A stretch of DNA of 64,000 nt from Corynebacterium timonense. GTDB taxonomy: Bacteria > Actinomycetota > Actinomycetes > Mycobacteriales > Mycobacteriaceae. The notes under the pieces were generated by a model that saw only the letters and a program-made list of their open reading frames with translations, had not been told where the DNA came from and did not search any database. The stretch spans positions 620,001 through 684,000 of the forward strand of contig NZ_LT629765.1 in assembly GCF_900105305.1 (NCBI RefSeq). The letters are read 5' to 3'. A program made the position numbers and the translations under genes. How positions within the stretch are numbered: the stretch's first letter is position 1; every line of letters begins with the position of its first letter. Positions 27,848 through 36,252 of this stretch are shown here, piece by piece.

Positions 27848-28234
27848 ATGGCGCACTCACCGCAGACCGCCACACATCAGCACAAGCAGAATCTCGGGCG
27901 AGCAGGCGAGGACTACGCCCGCAGGTTCTACGAGACCCACGGCTACGAGCTTATCGACGCCCGAGTGCGCACCGCGGCCGGCGAGCTCGACCTCATCATG
28001 CGCGCGCCCGAGGGCGCGATCGTCGTCGTGGAGGTGAAAACGCGCCGGGGACGAGCCTTCGGCGCGGCGGAGGCCGTCACCGCGAAAAAACTCGCGACGA
28101 TGCGTCGAGGCGCCGCCGAGTGGCTGCGGGGAAGGCCGTACACGCACGTGCGTTTCGATGTCGCCGAGGTACTCATCGCCGATGGCGCGGCCACCATCCA
28201 GATTTACGAGGACGTGGACCATGGCTCTCGCTAG
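27848..28234 (+). CDS. YraN family (UPF0102) endonuclease-fold protein
   Basis: 128 residues. The PD-(D/E)XK-like core typical of YraN is present: HKQNLGRAGEDYARRFYETHGY, LDLIMRAPEGAIVVVEVKTR and a C-terminal VRFDVAEVLI. Members are predicted nucleases of Holliday-junction-resolvase fold; the role is unproven. It overlaps the comM start by 14 bases and belongs to the DNA-uptake/processing cluster comM-dprA-xerC. The 100 bases before it hold two near-copies of CGATCCCC..CGGGAACC without clear function. Confidence 0.9.
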   Translation: MAHSPQTATHQHKQNLGRAGEDYARRFYETHGYELIDARVRTAAGELDLIMRAPEGAIVVVEVKTRRGRAFGAAEAVTAKKLATMRRGAAEWLRGRPYTHVRFDVAEVLIADGAATIQIYEDVDHGSR

Positions 28235-29735
28235 CACGTACTCCGCGACCCTCGAAGGGGTGAACGCCCACCTCGTCACGGTCGAGGCGAACATCGGGCC
28301 CGGCCTGCCCGGCACGTACATGGTGGGCCTGGGAGACGCCGCCGTCCGCGAATCCCGCGACCGCATTCGCACCGCGGTGGCCAACTCGCAACTGCCCTGG
28401 CCGCGCACCAAGATCATGGTCTCGCTCTCACCGGCGAACCTACCCAAGTCCGGCTCGCACTTCGACCTGCCCATCGCCCTCGCCGTCCTCGCAGCCCTCG
28501 ACCCTCGAGCGGGCCGTCGCCTGGCCACCACGCTCGTGCTCGGCGAGCTCGGGCTGGGTGGGCGCCTGCGCCGCATCGAGGGGGCGCTGCCGCTGCTGCA
28601 CGCCGCGCCTAGCGAGGTGACCGCGATCATCGTCCCGGAGGCCAACGCCGCGGAGGCCGCGCTCCTCGGCGACGACCGGATCCGCAGCGCGCGCACGCTC
28701 GCCGAGGTGTGGGATTGGCTTGTGAGCGCGCGCGACCTCGCCCGGCCCGAGCCGACCCTCGTGCCGCCTGTGCCGCCCGCCCCGGACTTCCGCGACATCG
28801 CGGGCCAGGCCGCTGAGCGCCACGCCCTCGAGGTCGCCGCCGCCGGCGGGCACCACGTCTTGATGATCGGCCCGCCCGGCACCGGGAAGTCGATGTTGGC
28901 GCAGCGCCTTCCGTCTATCCTGCCGCCACTGAGCGCCAGCGAGATGATCGAGGCCACCGCCATCCACTCCGTCTCCGGCGCCCCGCACCGCGGCGTGGTC
29001 GCGCACCGACCCTTCGTCGCGCCGCACCCCTCGCTCAGCCAAGCAGCCCTCATTGGCGGCGGCTCCGGCGTTGCGCGGCCCGGCGCTGTCAGCCAGGCGC
29101 ACCGGGGGGTGCTCTTCCTCGACGAGGCCTCGGAGATCTCGCCTGCCGTGCTTGACGCGTTGCGCATTCCGTTGGAGACGGGCATGGTGCGCCTCACACG
29201 CGCGCGCCGGGAGGTGACCTACCCGGCCGACGTGCAGCTCGTCCTCGCCGCCAATACGTGCAAGTGCGGGGCGGCCTCGCCCGCGCAGTGCACCTGCCGC
29301 GCCCACGAGCGCGCCGCCCACTTGCGCAACATCTCCGGGCCGCTGCGCGACAGGATCGACATCACATTGCTCCTCACCCCCCACAACGCCGTGCTCAACC
29401 CCGCCGACGCGGAGCCCTCTGCGCCGATCGCCGAGCGCGTCGCCTGTGCCCGGGAGCGCGCGCAGCACCGGTGGGCCCGGGCGGAGTGCCCCGGCCACCT
29501 CAACGCCCGGATCGACCCGACCCTGCTGCGACGCCATTACCCGGCGACAGAGGACGCGATGGCGCTCGTCGCCGCGTACCTTGCCGACGGCACGCTCACC
29601 CAGCGCGGCGTCGACAGCATCCTGCGCCTGAGTTGGACACTCGCCGACCTCGGCGCGGCAGCGCGCCCCGACCTCGACCACGTCGCCCGCGCCATCGACC
29701 TCCGCCAGGCCCACGCAGCGGGGGTGTTCGTATGA
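28221..29735 (+). CDS. comM: YifB/ComM family Mg-chelatase-like AAA ATPase
   Basis: 504 residues from ATG 28221. The N-terminal Lon-like domain (VEANIGPGLPGTYMVGLGDAAVRESRDRI) is followed by the AAA core with Walker A GPPGTGKSMLAQRLP (about residue 217), Walker B GVLFLDEASE and a four-cysteine insert CKCGAASPAQCTCR. The helical end is SWTLADLGAAARPDLDHVARAIDLRQ. Homologues act as hexameric helicases promoting branch migration in natural transformation. It is coupled to dprA through ATGA. Confidence 0.93.
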   Translation: MALASTYSATLEGVNAHLVTVEANIGPGLPGTYMVGLGDAAVRESRDRIRTAVANSQLPWPRTKIMVSLSPANLPKSGSHFDLPIALAVLAALDPRAGRRLATTLVLGELGLGGRLRRIEGALPLLHAAPSEVTAIIVPEANAAEAALLGDDRIRSARTLAEVWDWLVSARDLARPEPTLVPPVPPAPDFRDIAGQAAERHALEVAAAGGHHVLMIGPPGTGKSMLAQRLPSILPPLSASEMIEATAIHSVSGAPHRGVVAHRPFVAPHPSLSQAALIGGGSGVARPGAVSQAHRGVLFLDEASEISPAVLDALRIPLETGMVRLTRARREVTYPADVQLVLAANTCKCGAASPAQCTCRAHERAAHLRNISGPLRDRIDITLLLTPHNAVLNPADAEPSAPIAERVACARERAQHRWARAECPGHLNARIDPTLLRRHYPATEDAMALVAAYLADGTLTQRGVDSILRLSWTLADLGAAARPDLDHVARAIDLRQAHAAGVFV

Positions 29736-30907
29736 GCCGCCGCGAATCTTGGGCCTACCTCAGCCGCGTCGTCGAAGGCCCCAGCCACGCGCTGCAGGAG
29801 CTTCTGCGCGCTGGGCGCGACGCGGACGAGATCACCGCCGGTGTCCGCAGCCGGGCGAGCTGGCTCGGCGGGCTCGCCGCGGAGACCGAGTCGCGCTACA
29901 GCTGGGACCGGCCTGAGCTCGACCTGGGGGAAGCGCAGGACAACGGTTTCCGGCTCCTCACGCCCGAGGACCCGGGGTGGCCCGCCCACCAGATCACCGA
30001 CTCCTTCACCCACGGTGTGGCGGCGAGCACGGCCAACCAGGAACAGTTCCGGGACAGGGGGGTGGCGCCGCACGCGCTGTGGGTGCGCGGAGAGTCGGAC
30101 CTGCAGACGCTGCTGGCGCGCTCGGTGGCGTTCGTGGGTACGCGTGCCTCCTCCGCCTACGGCCACCATGCGACGGTGGACTTAGTCGCGGGCCTGGCTG
30201 CACACCGCTACACGGTGGTCTCCGGTGGGGCTGTCGGCATCGACACCGTCGCCCACGAGACGGCGCTGGCGCGGGGAGTGCCGACCGTCGTCGTCGCCGC
30301 CTGCGGGCCGGGTGTGACCTACCCGCGGAAAAATGCCGAGCTTTTTGGTGCGATCGCCGACAACGGCGGCGCGGTGGTCACGGAGTACCCGCCGGGGGTG
30401 GCGCCGGACCGCCACCGCTTCCTCACCCGCAACCGGCTCGTCGCCGCGCTCACGCAGGGCACCGTCATCGTCGAGGCAGCGTTTCGCTCCGGAGCTCTAA
30501 ACACACTGAACTGGGTGAACTACTACGGCCGCCGCGCCATGGCGGTTCCCGGGCCGATCCTCGGTCCGGGGTCGCTGGGCACGAACCTGGCCATCCGTGA
30601 TGGCAAGGCGGCGATGGCGTTGAACGCCGCGGACGTCCACGAGATGCTTAGCCGTCTCGGCGAGGTCGACGCCGACGGGCAACGTGAGTTGGAGTTTCCG
30701 GCGGATCCGGTCCAGGCGCTAGCGCGCAACGAGCTGCGCGTCTACGACGCGTTGCCGGCCTCGCGCGCCTCCGGGGCGAAGGCGGAAGACATCGCGCGCG
30801 CGGCGGGGCTGAGCGTCGCGCTGAGCGTGCACCTGCTCGTGGAGCTCAGCCGCCGCGGTCTGGTCGTGCGCGAGGGCACCACGTGGCGGAGGGCGGGCGG
30901 CGTGTAG
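29732..30907 (+). CDS. dprA: DNA processing protein DprA
   Basis: 391 residues from ATG 29732 overlapping the comM stop. The Rossmann-like core contains VAFVGTRASSAYGHH, VVSGGAVGIDTVAHETAL, FLTRNRLVAALTQGTVIVEA and GALNTLNWVNYYGR. The C-terminal winged-helix domain (VYDALPASRASGAKAEDIARAAGLS) ends at the stop. It loads RecA on incoming single strands in transformation. Its last 190 bases are repeated at 34651-34840 beyond an inserted block, where xerC would normally follow directly. Confidence 0.95.
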   Translation: MSRRESWAYLSRVVEGPSHALQELLRAGRDADEITAGVRSRASWLGGLAAETESRYSWDRPELDLGEAQDNGFRLLTPEDPGWPAHQITDSFTHGVAASTANQEQFRDRGVAPHALWVRGESDLQTLLARSVAFVGTRASSAYGHHATVDLVAGLAAHRYTVVSGGAVGIDTVAHETALARGVPTVVVAACGPGVTYPRKNAELFGAIADNGGAVVTEYPPGVAPDRHRFLTRNRLVAALTQGTVIVEAAFRSGALNTLNWVNYYGRRAMAVPGPILGPGSLGTNLAIRDGKAAMALNAADVHEMLSRLGEVDADGQRELEFPADPVQALARNELRVYDALPASRASGAKAEDIARAAGLSVALSVHLLVELSRRGLVVREGTTWRRAGGV

Positions 30908-31007
30908 GAGCGCGGGTACACTGCTGGGGCATGAGTGACGTTGGAGCCGGGGGGGGGGGCAGCTCGCGGAGGCGGTCGAGGACTTCGCGGACTACGCCCG
31001 CCTTGTG
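30718..31007 (+). repeat. Direct repeat copy 1: dprA 3' end plus xerC 5' end
   Basis: 290 bases matching 34651-34935. From the start of the repeat through the xerC start region I count about nine substitutions, plus an expanded G-run (11 versus 6). The two copies flank a block of about 3.6 kb (31008-34650). Here the dprA part is the live gene and the xerC part is a dead fragment. Confidence 0.9.
30931..31007 (+). pseudogene. xerC 5' fragment
   Basis: A copy of the first 77 bases of xerC including its TACACT promoter element (30917-30922) and ATG. A G-run of 11 instead of 6 shifts the frame after codon 6, and homology ends abruptly at 31007, where IS21-type sequence begins. Confidence 0.85.
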
Positions 31008-31645
31008 ATCCGGGTCCTGAGGATGCCGGCAAAAGACAGCACCGGCTGGGTGAGCGCCTTTTGCCCAATGCCGGTCTCTCGGTCCCACAACAACTGCTCA
31101 GGCACGGCCTGAAACGATGTCGACAACAATGCCCACATCCCTGCAACAAGATCTGCGGTCGTGCGTGACGGCAGCACACGCGCGGCCATGAACCTCGAAT
31201 ACGACGCCACCATCACCAGCACCGGAAACGCTACTTTCTTCCCGGTTCCGTCGGGAATCCCGCCGGCGGGGAAAGTCAGGTCACACTGGATTTGCTCACC
31301 AGGGCGGTGAATCAGCGTGTCCACCGGGTCCGCCTGCTGTTAGTCAGGGCGGATGCGGCGCACATTGTCGCGAAACCATGTGATCGACCCACACCACCCC
31401 ACACGCTGCGCGATCACAGTGGCAGGCAACGTCGGGGTCTGTTCCAGCAGGGCACGAACCCGCGGTTCACACGGGGTGAAGCTGGTCCCGGAGCTTGCAC
31501 GCTTCTTGTACACAGGTGGCGCATCTGAGGCCAACGCCGTTTCCACCGTCTTTTTCGCGCAGCCTATTTCGGCCGCGATTTTTTTGATCGATAGGCCCTG
31601 CCGACGCAGATACCTGATCTCGGCCCACTCTTCCACGGAAATCAC
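31008..31645 (-). pseudogene. IS21-family istA transposase, truncated and with an internal stop
   Basis: Minus-strand frame starting at 31645: MISVEEWAEIRYLRRQGLSIKKIA is an IstA-type helix-turn-helix start, followed by EPRVRALLEQTPTLPATVIAQRVGW. A single in-frame TAA lies at 31340-31342, after which the same frame continues HRPGEQIQCDLTFPAGGIPDG and VLVMVASYSRFMAARVLPSR. This is the start of the DDE catalytic domain. The frame runs into the xerC fragment at 31007, so the C-terminal half is lost, and no istB follows. It is about 210 codons, well short of full-length IstA. Inactive. Confidence 0.82.
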
Positions 31646-32009
31646 CCATCCAATTTTGCCGGCAGGCTATCTTTAACACGCCGCTATCATCGTGGTGCGG
31701 GTCGTTCGAATGGGTGCGGCACCGGCCGTGAAGGGATGTGGTCCTGAAGGGGAACCGCAGAGAGGCGCTGGTGCGACTCAGGGAAGAGAGAGCAGGTTGG
31801 GTGTCAATTTGTGCGGCGCGTGTGTTCGCCCAAGGAACGGCGCGCGGCATGGTGCGCGGCGGGTCATTGTCCAGATTTCTCTCACTTTCTGCGCGACGAA
31901 AATTGAAATGCTTCGCGACTGCGGTGGCGCATTCTCGCGCACCGCATGGGGTTCGTTCTCGCGATCGAGAGGGGTTGGCGCGCCTTCCTAAACCATTCTC
32001 ACAGGTGCC
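31646..32009. other. Region between the istA remnant and the CPBP gene
   Basis: 364 bases. The first ~50 bases are presumably the outer end of the IS21-type element. A short plus frame of about 91 codons (31738-32013) shows no motif and overlaps the next start. No terminator or operator was recognised. Confidence 0.3.
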
Positions 32010-32837
32010 ATGAAAGAGCTCGTCCACCGACGTCCTATTCTCGCTTTCGTCATGCTCGCCCACCTCGGGTCCTGGCTCGGATGGTCGTCGTGGTGGCTCT
32101 CCGAGAGCGGCATCGGTGTCCTCCCGTTCAGACCGTCGTTCGAGGGCATTACCCTCGTCAACCAGGTGGGTCTCTTCGCAGGCCCCTTCGCTGTAGTGCT
32201 CCTCGTCACTCGTGTCCTCGACGGCCGAGGAAGCCCTTGTGCCCTCCTCGCGCGGGCTTTCTCCCTCCGGGGCCGACGCGCCGTGCATCTCGTGGCGCTT
32301 CTCGTGCTACCATTCGTCCTGGCAACGCCCTACCTCGTGCTGGGCAGTGGTATTACCGCCGGAGGGCTAACGGCCTCGATGCCCGCGAGCACTCTCGTCA
32401 CGTACCTCACCTACCTCGCGGGAGGCCCGCTCCAAGAGGAGCCGGGATGGAGCGGCTTCGCGCTGCCTCGAATGCAAAGATCGATGCATCCTCTTGCGGC
32501 GTCCGTGGGGCTCGGATTGGTCCACAGGTTCTGGCACGCTCCACTTTCCTTCACGCAAGAGTGGGACACCACGCGTTCGGATGTGGGCCAGCTCGCCGCA
32601 TATTTGCTGCTAGTCGTGGCGCTTTCGATCGTGCCTTCCTGGGTGTTCAACACATCCGAGGGCAGTTCGATCCCAGCGATATTCGCCCACCACTCTCTCA
32701 ACTGGGGGTTGCTGTTCGCGGGAAGCACGCTCGGCGTTTTGGTCGAGAACACGTGGCCCGCAACCCTGACAATGTCGGCGCTCGCGGCCGCACTACTAGG
32801 CCGCACACGCGGGCGGCTCGGTCACGGCACCCACTGA
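32010..32837 (+). CDS. CPBP-family intramembrane protein (CAAX protease-like)
   Basis: 275 residues, about seven hydrophobic segments. The CPBP motifs are EEPGWSGFALPRMQ, then GLVHRFWHAPL and HHSLNW. Active members have EEPGWR, but here the conserved Arg is Ser (AGC), so catalysis may be altered. CPBP proteins cleave membrane substrates and some act in bacteriocin maturation or self-immunity. It lies in the inserted block with its promoter unclear, and is convergent with the DUF1648 gene. The assignment to the family is good; the function is not established. Confidence 0.78.
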   Translation: MKELVHRRPILAFVMLAHLGSWLGWSSWWLSESGIGVLPFRPSFEGITLVNQVGLFAGPFAVVLLVTRVLDGRGSPCALLARAFSLRGRRAVHLVALLVLPFVLATPYLVLGSGITAGGLTASMPASTLVTYLTYLAGGPLQEEPGWSGFALPRMQRSMHPLAASVGLGLVHRFWHAPLSFTQEWDTTRSDVGQLAAYLLLVVALSIVPSWVFNTSEGSSIPAIFAHHSLNWGLLFAGSTLGVLVENTWPATLTMSALAAALLGRTRGRLGHGTH

Positions 32838-32913
32838 ACCGCGGCGGCACCGCCGGGGGAGAGGACGCCACGCGGAGCCATGCGGGAGACACAGGTTTGT
32901 CCGTTGAGTGCGT

Positions 32914-33999
32914 TCAGAGGGTGAGCACCAAGACGATCGTCATCAGGGTTAACAGGGTGAGCCCACCCATGATCGCGATACCTCCGGGGCGGCCAACGTT
33001 GACGGTGAGTCCGAGGCCGTTGCGCTTTTCTACCCATATCCGCGGATCTTCCCGGTTCTCATAGAACATGCCCCACCTCCACAGATGGTCATCGTCGGGC
33101 GACTGCCGACCGGAGCCTCCTGGCGCGGCCGTCGGCGCGCGAGAGAGGCGGATGCTTTTAATGACCAGCCAGACGATGGGGAGCGAGCTTGCGGTCACTA
33201 GCCCCCAGGCGATCCAAGTGATTCCGGAGGGTACGAGCTGGACGACAGGTGCGACCGACAATATACCCAGAAAAACCGGAGACACGAGTGTGAGCGCGGC
33301 CAGCGCACGCTGCAAAGTCTTTTCCCTCCCACCTTGGAACTCTCGAGCTGCCTGGGGCTGCCCGTCCGGAAAGCGAGTGCGCTCGCGTCGGCTCAGAACG
33401 ACGCACACAACGACGAGCAGCACTGTGCTCCCGAGCGAGACCAAAGGCAGGAAGAGCACGCTACCCCAGTTCTTGGACGCCCAGTCCGTCACGTTCCCCG
33501 CATCGTCGTAGCGCGTGGGAATCGGATCTGGCAGCGAGGGATAGTTGATCGCCACCACGGCGACTGTGGCAAGAGAAATCCCCACAGCGAGGACGAGCAG
33601 CGGCCACACGGGCTTGATTGGTTGCTCAGGCGTGGCCGACGCCGGTACACGAACTGGCACCGTGTCGTACCAGCCGTGCCTTGCCTTGGCGGCCATGATC
33701 GGCCTCCGGCACGCAGCGAACGCCACCACGGTCCAGCCGCTATACCCCAACAGGACCACAACACTCACCTCCGGCATGCTCGAGGCCGCCACCATGACTA
33801 CCCCAGCCACGACCCCGCCGACCAGAATCCAGACCCTGTAACGCCGGATCGCGCCACGTACGGCAGGGTCACCGACGCGATCGCTGGGAACGCTCACACC
33901 GAGCGGTACCGTGGGGCGGGACATCTCCGGTATCGCCGCCGTCACAGCCGTCGTCAAACCCAACGCTGCGAGCATAATAATCATCACCGACGTATTCAC
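32914..33999 (-). CDS. DUF1648/DUF5808 membrane protein
   Basis: 361 residues from GTG 33999. About eight hydrophobic segments. The DUF1648 motif SLPDPIPTRYDDAGNVTDWASKNWG lies mid-protein and a DUF5808-like stretch (LWRWGMFYENREDPRIWVEKRNGLG) near the C-terminus is followed by a last helix. Such proteins are usually encoded directly after a YtrA-type GntR regulator, and here the GTG overlaps the stop of a broken gntR. Related proteins (SdpI group) can give self-protection against peptide toxins; that role here is inference. Confidence 0.78.
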   Translation of the reverse strand: MNTSVMIIMLAALGLTTAVTAAIPEMSRPTVPLGVSVPSDRVGDPAVRGAIRRYRVWILVGGVVAGVVMVAASSMPEVSVVVLLGYSGWTVVAFAACRRPIMAAKARHGWYDTVPVRVPASATPEQPIKPVWPLLVLAVGISLATVAVVAINYPSLPDPIPTRYDDAGNVTDWASKNWGSVLFLPLVSLGSTVLLVVVCVVLSRRERTRFPDGQPQAAREFQGGREKTLQRALAALTLVSPVFLGILSVAPVVQLVPSGITWIAWGLVTASSLPIVWLVIKSIRLSRAPTAAPGGSGRQSPDDDHLWRWGMFYENREDPRIWVEKRNGLGLTVNVGRPGGIAIMGGLTLLTLMTIVLVLTL

Positions 34000-34293
34000 T
34001 GATCCTCCTCCGGTGGGTCAAGGGATTCCATCACTCGGGTGAATATCTGCCTGAGAGCCTCGTCGGATAGACCCTCGATTTCGACCATCCTCCAACTGGC
34101 GTGCCGAGGCCAGCGCATCACCCCGTTGCAACTCGCCGTGGCCGATTGCCTGCACGACGCGATCGCGAACCTGCTGATACAGCGGCACCGTCGAAAGCGG
34201 ATCCAATGTGACGCCCACTTGTATTCCCGTCTCCGCTGGCGTAGCTGATCCATGCCTAATAATATAGTGAAAAATGTTTATACTTGGTCGCAT
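33996..34293 (-). pseudogene. GntR/YtrA-type regulator with internal deletion and frameshift
   Basis: Minus strand. One frame gives the start of a GntR winged helix (LDPLSTVPLYQQVRDRVVQA then GELQRGDALASARQLE). The other gives the typical C-terminal end EIEGLSDEALRQIFTRVMES to a TGA overlapping the next gene. The middle, including the DNA-recognition helix and wing, is missing: about 40-50 residues are gone compared with the family. The regulator is presumably dead, which would leave the downstream membrane protein uncontrolled. AT-rich promoter-like sequence lies at 34255-34290. Confidence 0.72.
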
Positions 34294-34650
34294 CGAACAT
34301 GGCCGCTGGTTCTATTTCTATTTGTGCTATAGCCCAGCGCCACCTGCCTGGCCGTGGTGAACTCACCCTTCCGCTTGAGCATGCCGAGGTCGGCGCAATG
34401 TGGTAGGGGACTGTAGTCGCAGGGATGCAGGCGTGAATCGGGAGCGGGGGCGCCCGCACTGAGGTCGAATCGTGTTCTAGTTTGGCGGCGCACCTGGGCC
34501 GCTTCCGGCGTGCCGGCACCCGTAAGCCAGGCAGAGGTCAGAGATCGATACCCAGGCCGGCGCGTTGGGTTGAAAACGCTCGTGGGAGACGACGAGCGCT
34601 GGAGAGCGTCGGCGGTCATGAGATAGCCGGCGTTGGTGTCAGGAAAATCC
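34294..34650. other. Unassigned end of the inserted block
   Basis: 357 bases before the second dprA/xerC repeat. A minus-strand frame (34278-34730) is open but shows no recognisable motif and runs into the repeat. No inverted ends were found that would define a mobile element. Confidence 0.35.
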
Positions 34651-34840
34651 GCTAGCGCGCAACGAGGTGCGCGTCTACGACGCGTTGCCGGCCTCGCGCG
34701 CCTCGGGGGCGAAGGCGGACGACATCGCACGCGCGGCGCGGCTGAGCGTCGCGCTGACCGTGCACCTGCTCGTGGAGCTCAGCCGCCGCGGTCTGGTCGT
34801 GCGCGACGGCACCACGTGGCGGAGGACGGGCGGCGTGTAG
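34651..34840 (+). pseudogene. dprA 3' fragment (duplicated)
   Basis: Encodes LARNEVRVYDALPASRASGA through to the DprA stop at 34840 in an uninterrupted frame, with several substitutions relative to the live gene (for example Leu to Val, Gly to Arg, Ser to Thr). It has no start or catalytic core and is a by-product of the duplication. Together with the next 95 bases it forms repeat copy 2. Confidence 0.85.
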
Positions 34841-34935
34841 GGGCGCGGGTACACTGCTGGGGCATGAGTGACGTTGGAGCCGGGGGGCAGCTCGCGGAGG
34901 CGATCGAGGACTTCGCGGACTACGCCCGCCTTGTG
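34651..34935 (+). repeat. Direct repeat copy 2: dprA 3' end plus xerC 5' end
   Basis: 285 bases matching 30718-31007. In this copy the xerC part is the live gene, with a run of six G, and its TACACT promoter at 34850-34855 is intact. The dprA part is a fragment. Confidence 0.9.
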
Positions 34936-35766
34936 CTCGGGCGCAGCGAGGCGACGGTGCGTGCCTACCGCAATGACCTGTCTACTCTCTCCGGCCACAT
35001 CGCCGACTTCGCCGGGTTTAGCCTGCCCGCCCTGCGCGCGTGGCTGGCGGACGGCGTCGAACGCGGGCTGGCTCGCTCGACGATGGCGCGGCGCACCGCG
35101 GCCGTGCGCGCTTTCAGCACGTGGGCGTACAACCAGGGGCACCTCGATTCAGACGTCGCCGCCCGCCTGGCCGCCCCGACCGTCAACCGCCACCTGCCCA
35201 AAGTCCTGAGCCCGCAACGCGCCGACGAGCTCGTGGCCGCGGGAGGCCACGGCGCCGAGGACGACCCCCAGGGTCTGCGCGACCGCGCCATCCTCGAGTT
35301 GCTCTACGCCACCGGGATCCGCGTCTCCGAGCTCACCGGGCTTGATCTCGGCGACGCCGACCACGCCCGCCGCACCCTCCGCGTGACCGGTAAAGGCAAC
35401 AAGCAGCGCGTCGTACCCTACGGCGACACGGCAGCGGAGGCGATCGGCGCGTGGCTGAGAGTCGGGCGACCCGAACTGGCAAGGGCCGACACGCAGGCTC
35501 TCTTCGTCGGAGCCCGCGGCTGGCGCATCGACCCGCGCCAAGTCCGCCGCATCGTCTCCGCCGCGGCAGCCCGCTCGGGAGCGAGCGATATCACCCCGCA
35601 CTCGCTGCGTCACAGCGCCGCCACCCACATGCTCGAAGGGGGAGCGGACCTGCGCGTGGTCCAGGAGCTGCTTGGCCATTCCAGCCTGAGCACCACGCAG
35701 ATCTACACCCACGTGTCCGCGCAGCGTCTCAAGGCGGTCTACGACCGCGCGCACCCGCGCGCCTAG
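34864..35766 (+). CDS. xerC: Tyrosine recombinase XerC
   Basis: 300 residues from ATG 34864. The catalytic residues are in order: Arg in TGIRVSELTGL (about 152), HSLRHSAATHM (His and Arg, about 245-248), LLGHSSL (His, about 271) and Tyr in TTQIYTHVS. The N-terminal SAM-like core-binding domain is complete. It resolves chromosome dimers at dif with XerD. TACACT at 34850-34855 sits eight bases before the ATG, consistent with a leaderless mRNA. Confidence 0.95.
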   Translation: MSDVGAGGQLAEAIEDFADYARLVLGRSEATVRAYRNDLSTLSGHIADFAGFSLPALRAWLADGVERGLARSTMARRTAAVRAFSTWAYNQGHLDSDVAARLAAPTVNRHLPKVLSPQRADELVAAGGHGAEDDPQGLRDRAILELLYATGIRVSELTGLDLGDADHARRTLRVTGKGNKQRVVPYGDTAAEAIGAWLRVGRPELARADTQALFVGARGWRIDPRQVRRIVSAAAARSGASDITPHSLRHSAATHMLEGGADLRVVQELLGHSSLSTTQIYTHVSAQRLKAVYDRAHPRA

Positions 35767-35772
35767 GGCCCG

Positions 35773-36252
35773 CTAGGGTGCGGGTACAGGCTTGAGTCTG
35801 ATCGTGGGGGCGCTGAGCAGCGACAGCGGGTTGATGTAGGTGTCGGGCCCGGTCAGCGCGCCCCAGTGCAGCCCCTCGTGGGCGTGCGACGCGGCGAGGG
35901 TGCCGATCACTTGGCCTTCGTCGACGGTGTCGCCGACGCGAACTCGGGCGTGGACGGGCTGGTAGGTGGTGCGGATGCCTTCCGGGTGGTCGATGGACAC
36001 GGTGGGTACCCCGACGACGACGCCGACGTAGGCGACGGTCCCGGCGCCGGCCGCTCGCACCGGCTCGCCGGGGGAGAGCGCAAGGTCGACGCCGCGATGT
36101 CCCGGCAGCCAGTTCTTCTCGGGGATCTGCGCGGAGCGGGTCACCCGCGCAGCAGCAGGCGTGCCGCGCGAGGGGTCGATCCACGCGGCCGCGACGGGGG
36201 CGGTGGCGAAAAGGACGACGGCCGACATTAGGAGGGCGGAAAGACAGCGCAT
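35773..36252 (-). CDS. Secreted M23-family (LytM-like) peptidase domain protein
   Basis: 159 residues from the ATG at 36252, chosen because it begins a clear signal peptide (MRCLSALLMSAVVLFATAPVAAA). The M23 fold follows with HRGVDLAL (zinc ligands His and Asp) and HEGLHWGALTG. The first His of the usual HxH is Gly, as in some actinobacterial relatives with LHWG. It probably acts on peptidoglycan or as an activator of hydrolases. Converges with xerC. Relatives lie beside rpsB in corynebacteria and mycobacteria. Confidence 0.85.
   Translation of the reverse strand: MRCLSALLMSAVVLFATAPVAAAWIDPSRGTPAAARVTRSAQIPEKNWLPGHRGVDLALSPGEPVRAAGAGTVAYVGVVVGVPTVSIDHPEGIRTTYQPVHARVRVGDTVDEGQVIGTLAASHAHEGLHWGALTGPDTYINPLSLLSAPTIRLKPVPAP

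Noticed and set aside
34278..34730. 150-codon minus-strand frame at the end of the inserted block
   Set aside because: No motif, mixed composition, and it extends into the dprA repeat in antisense.
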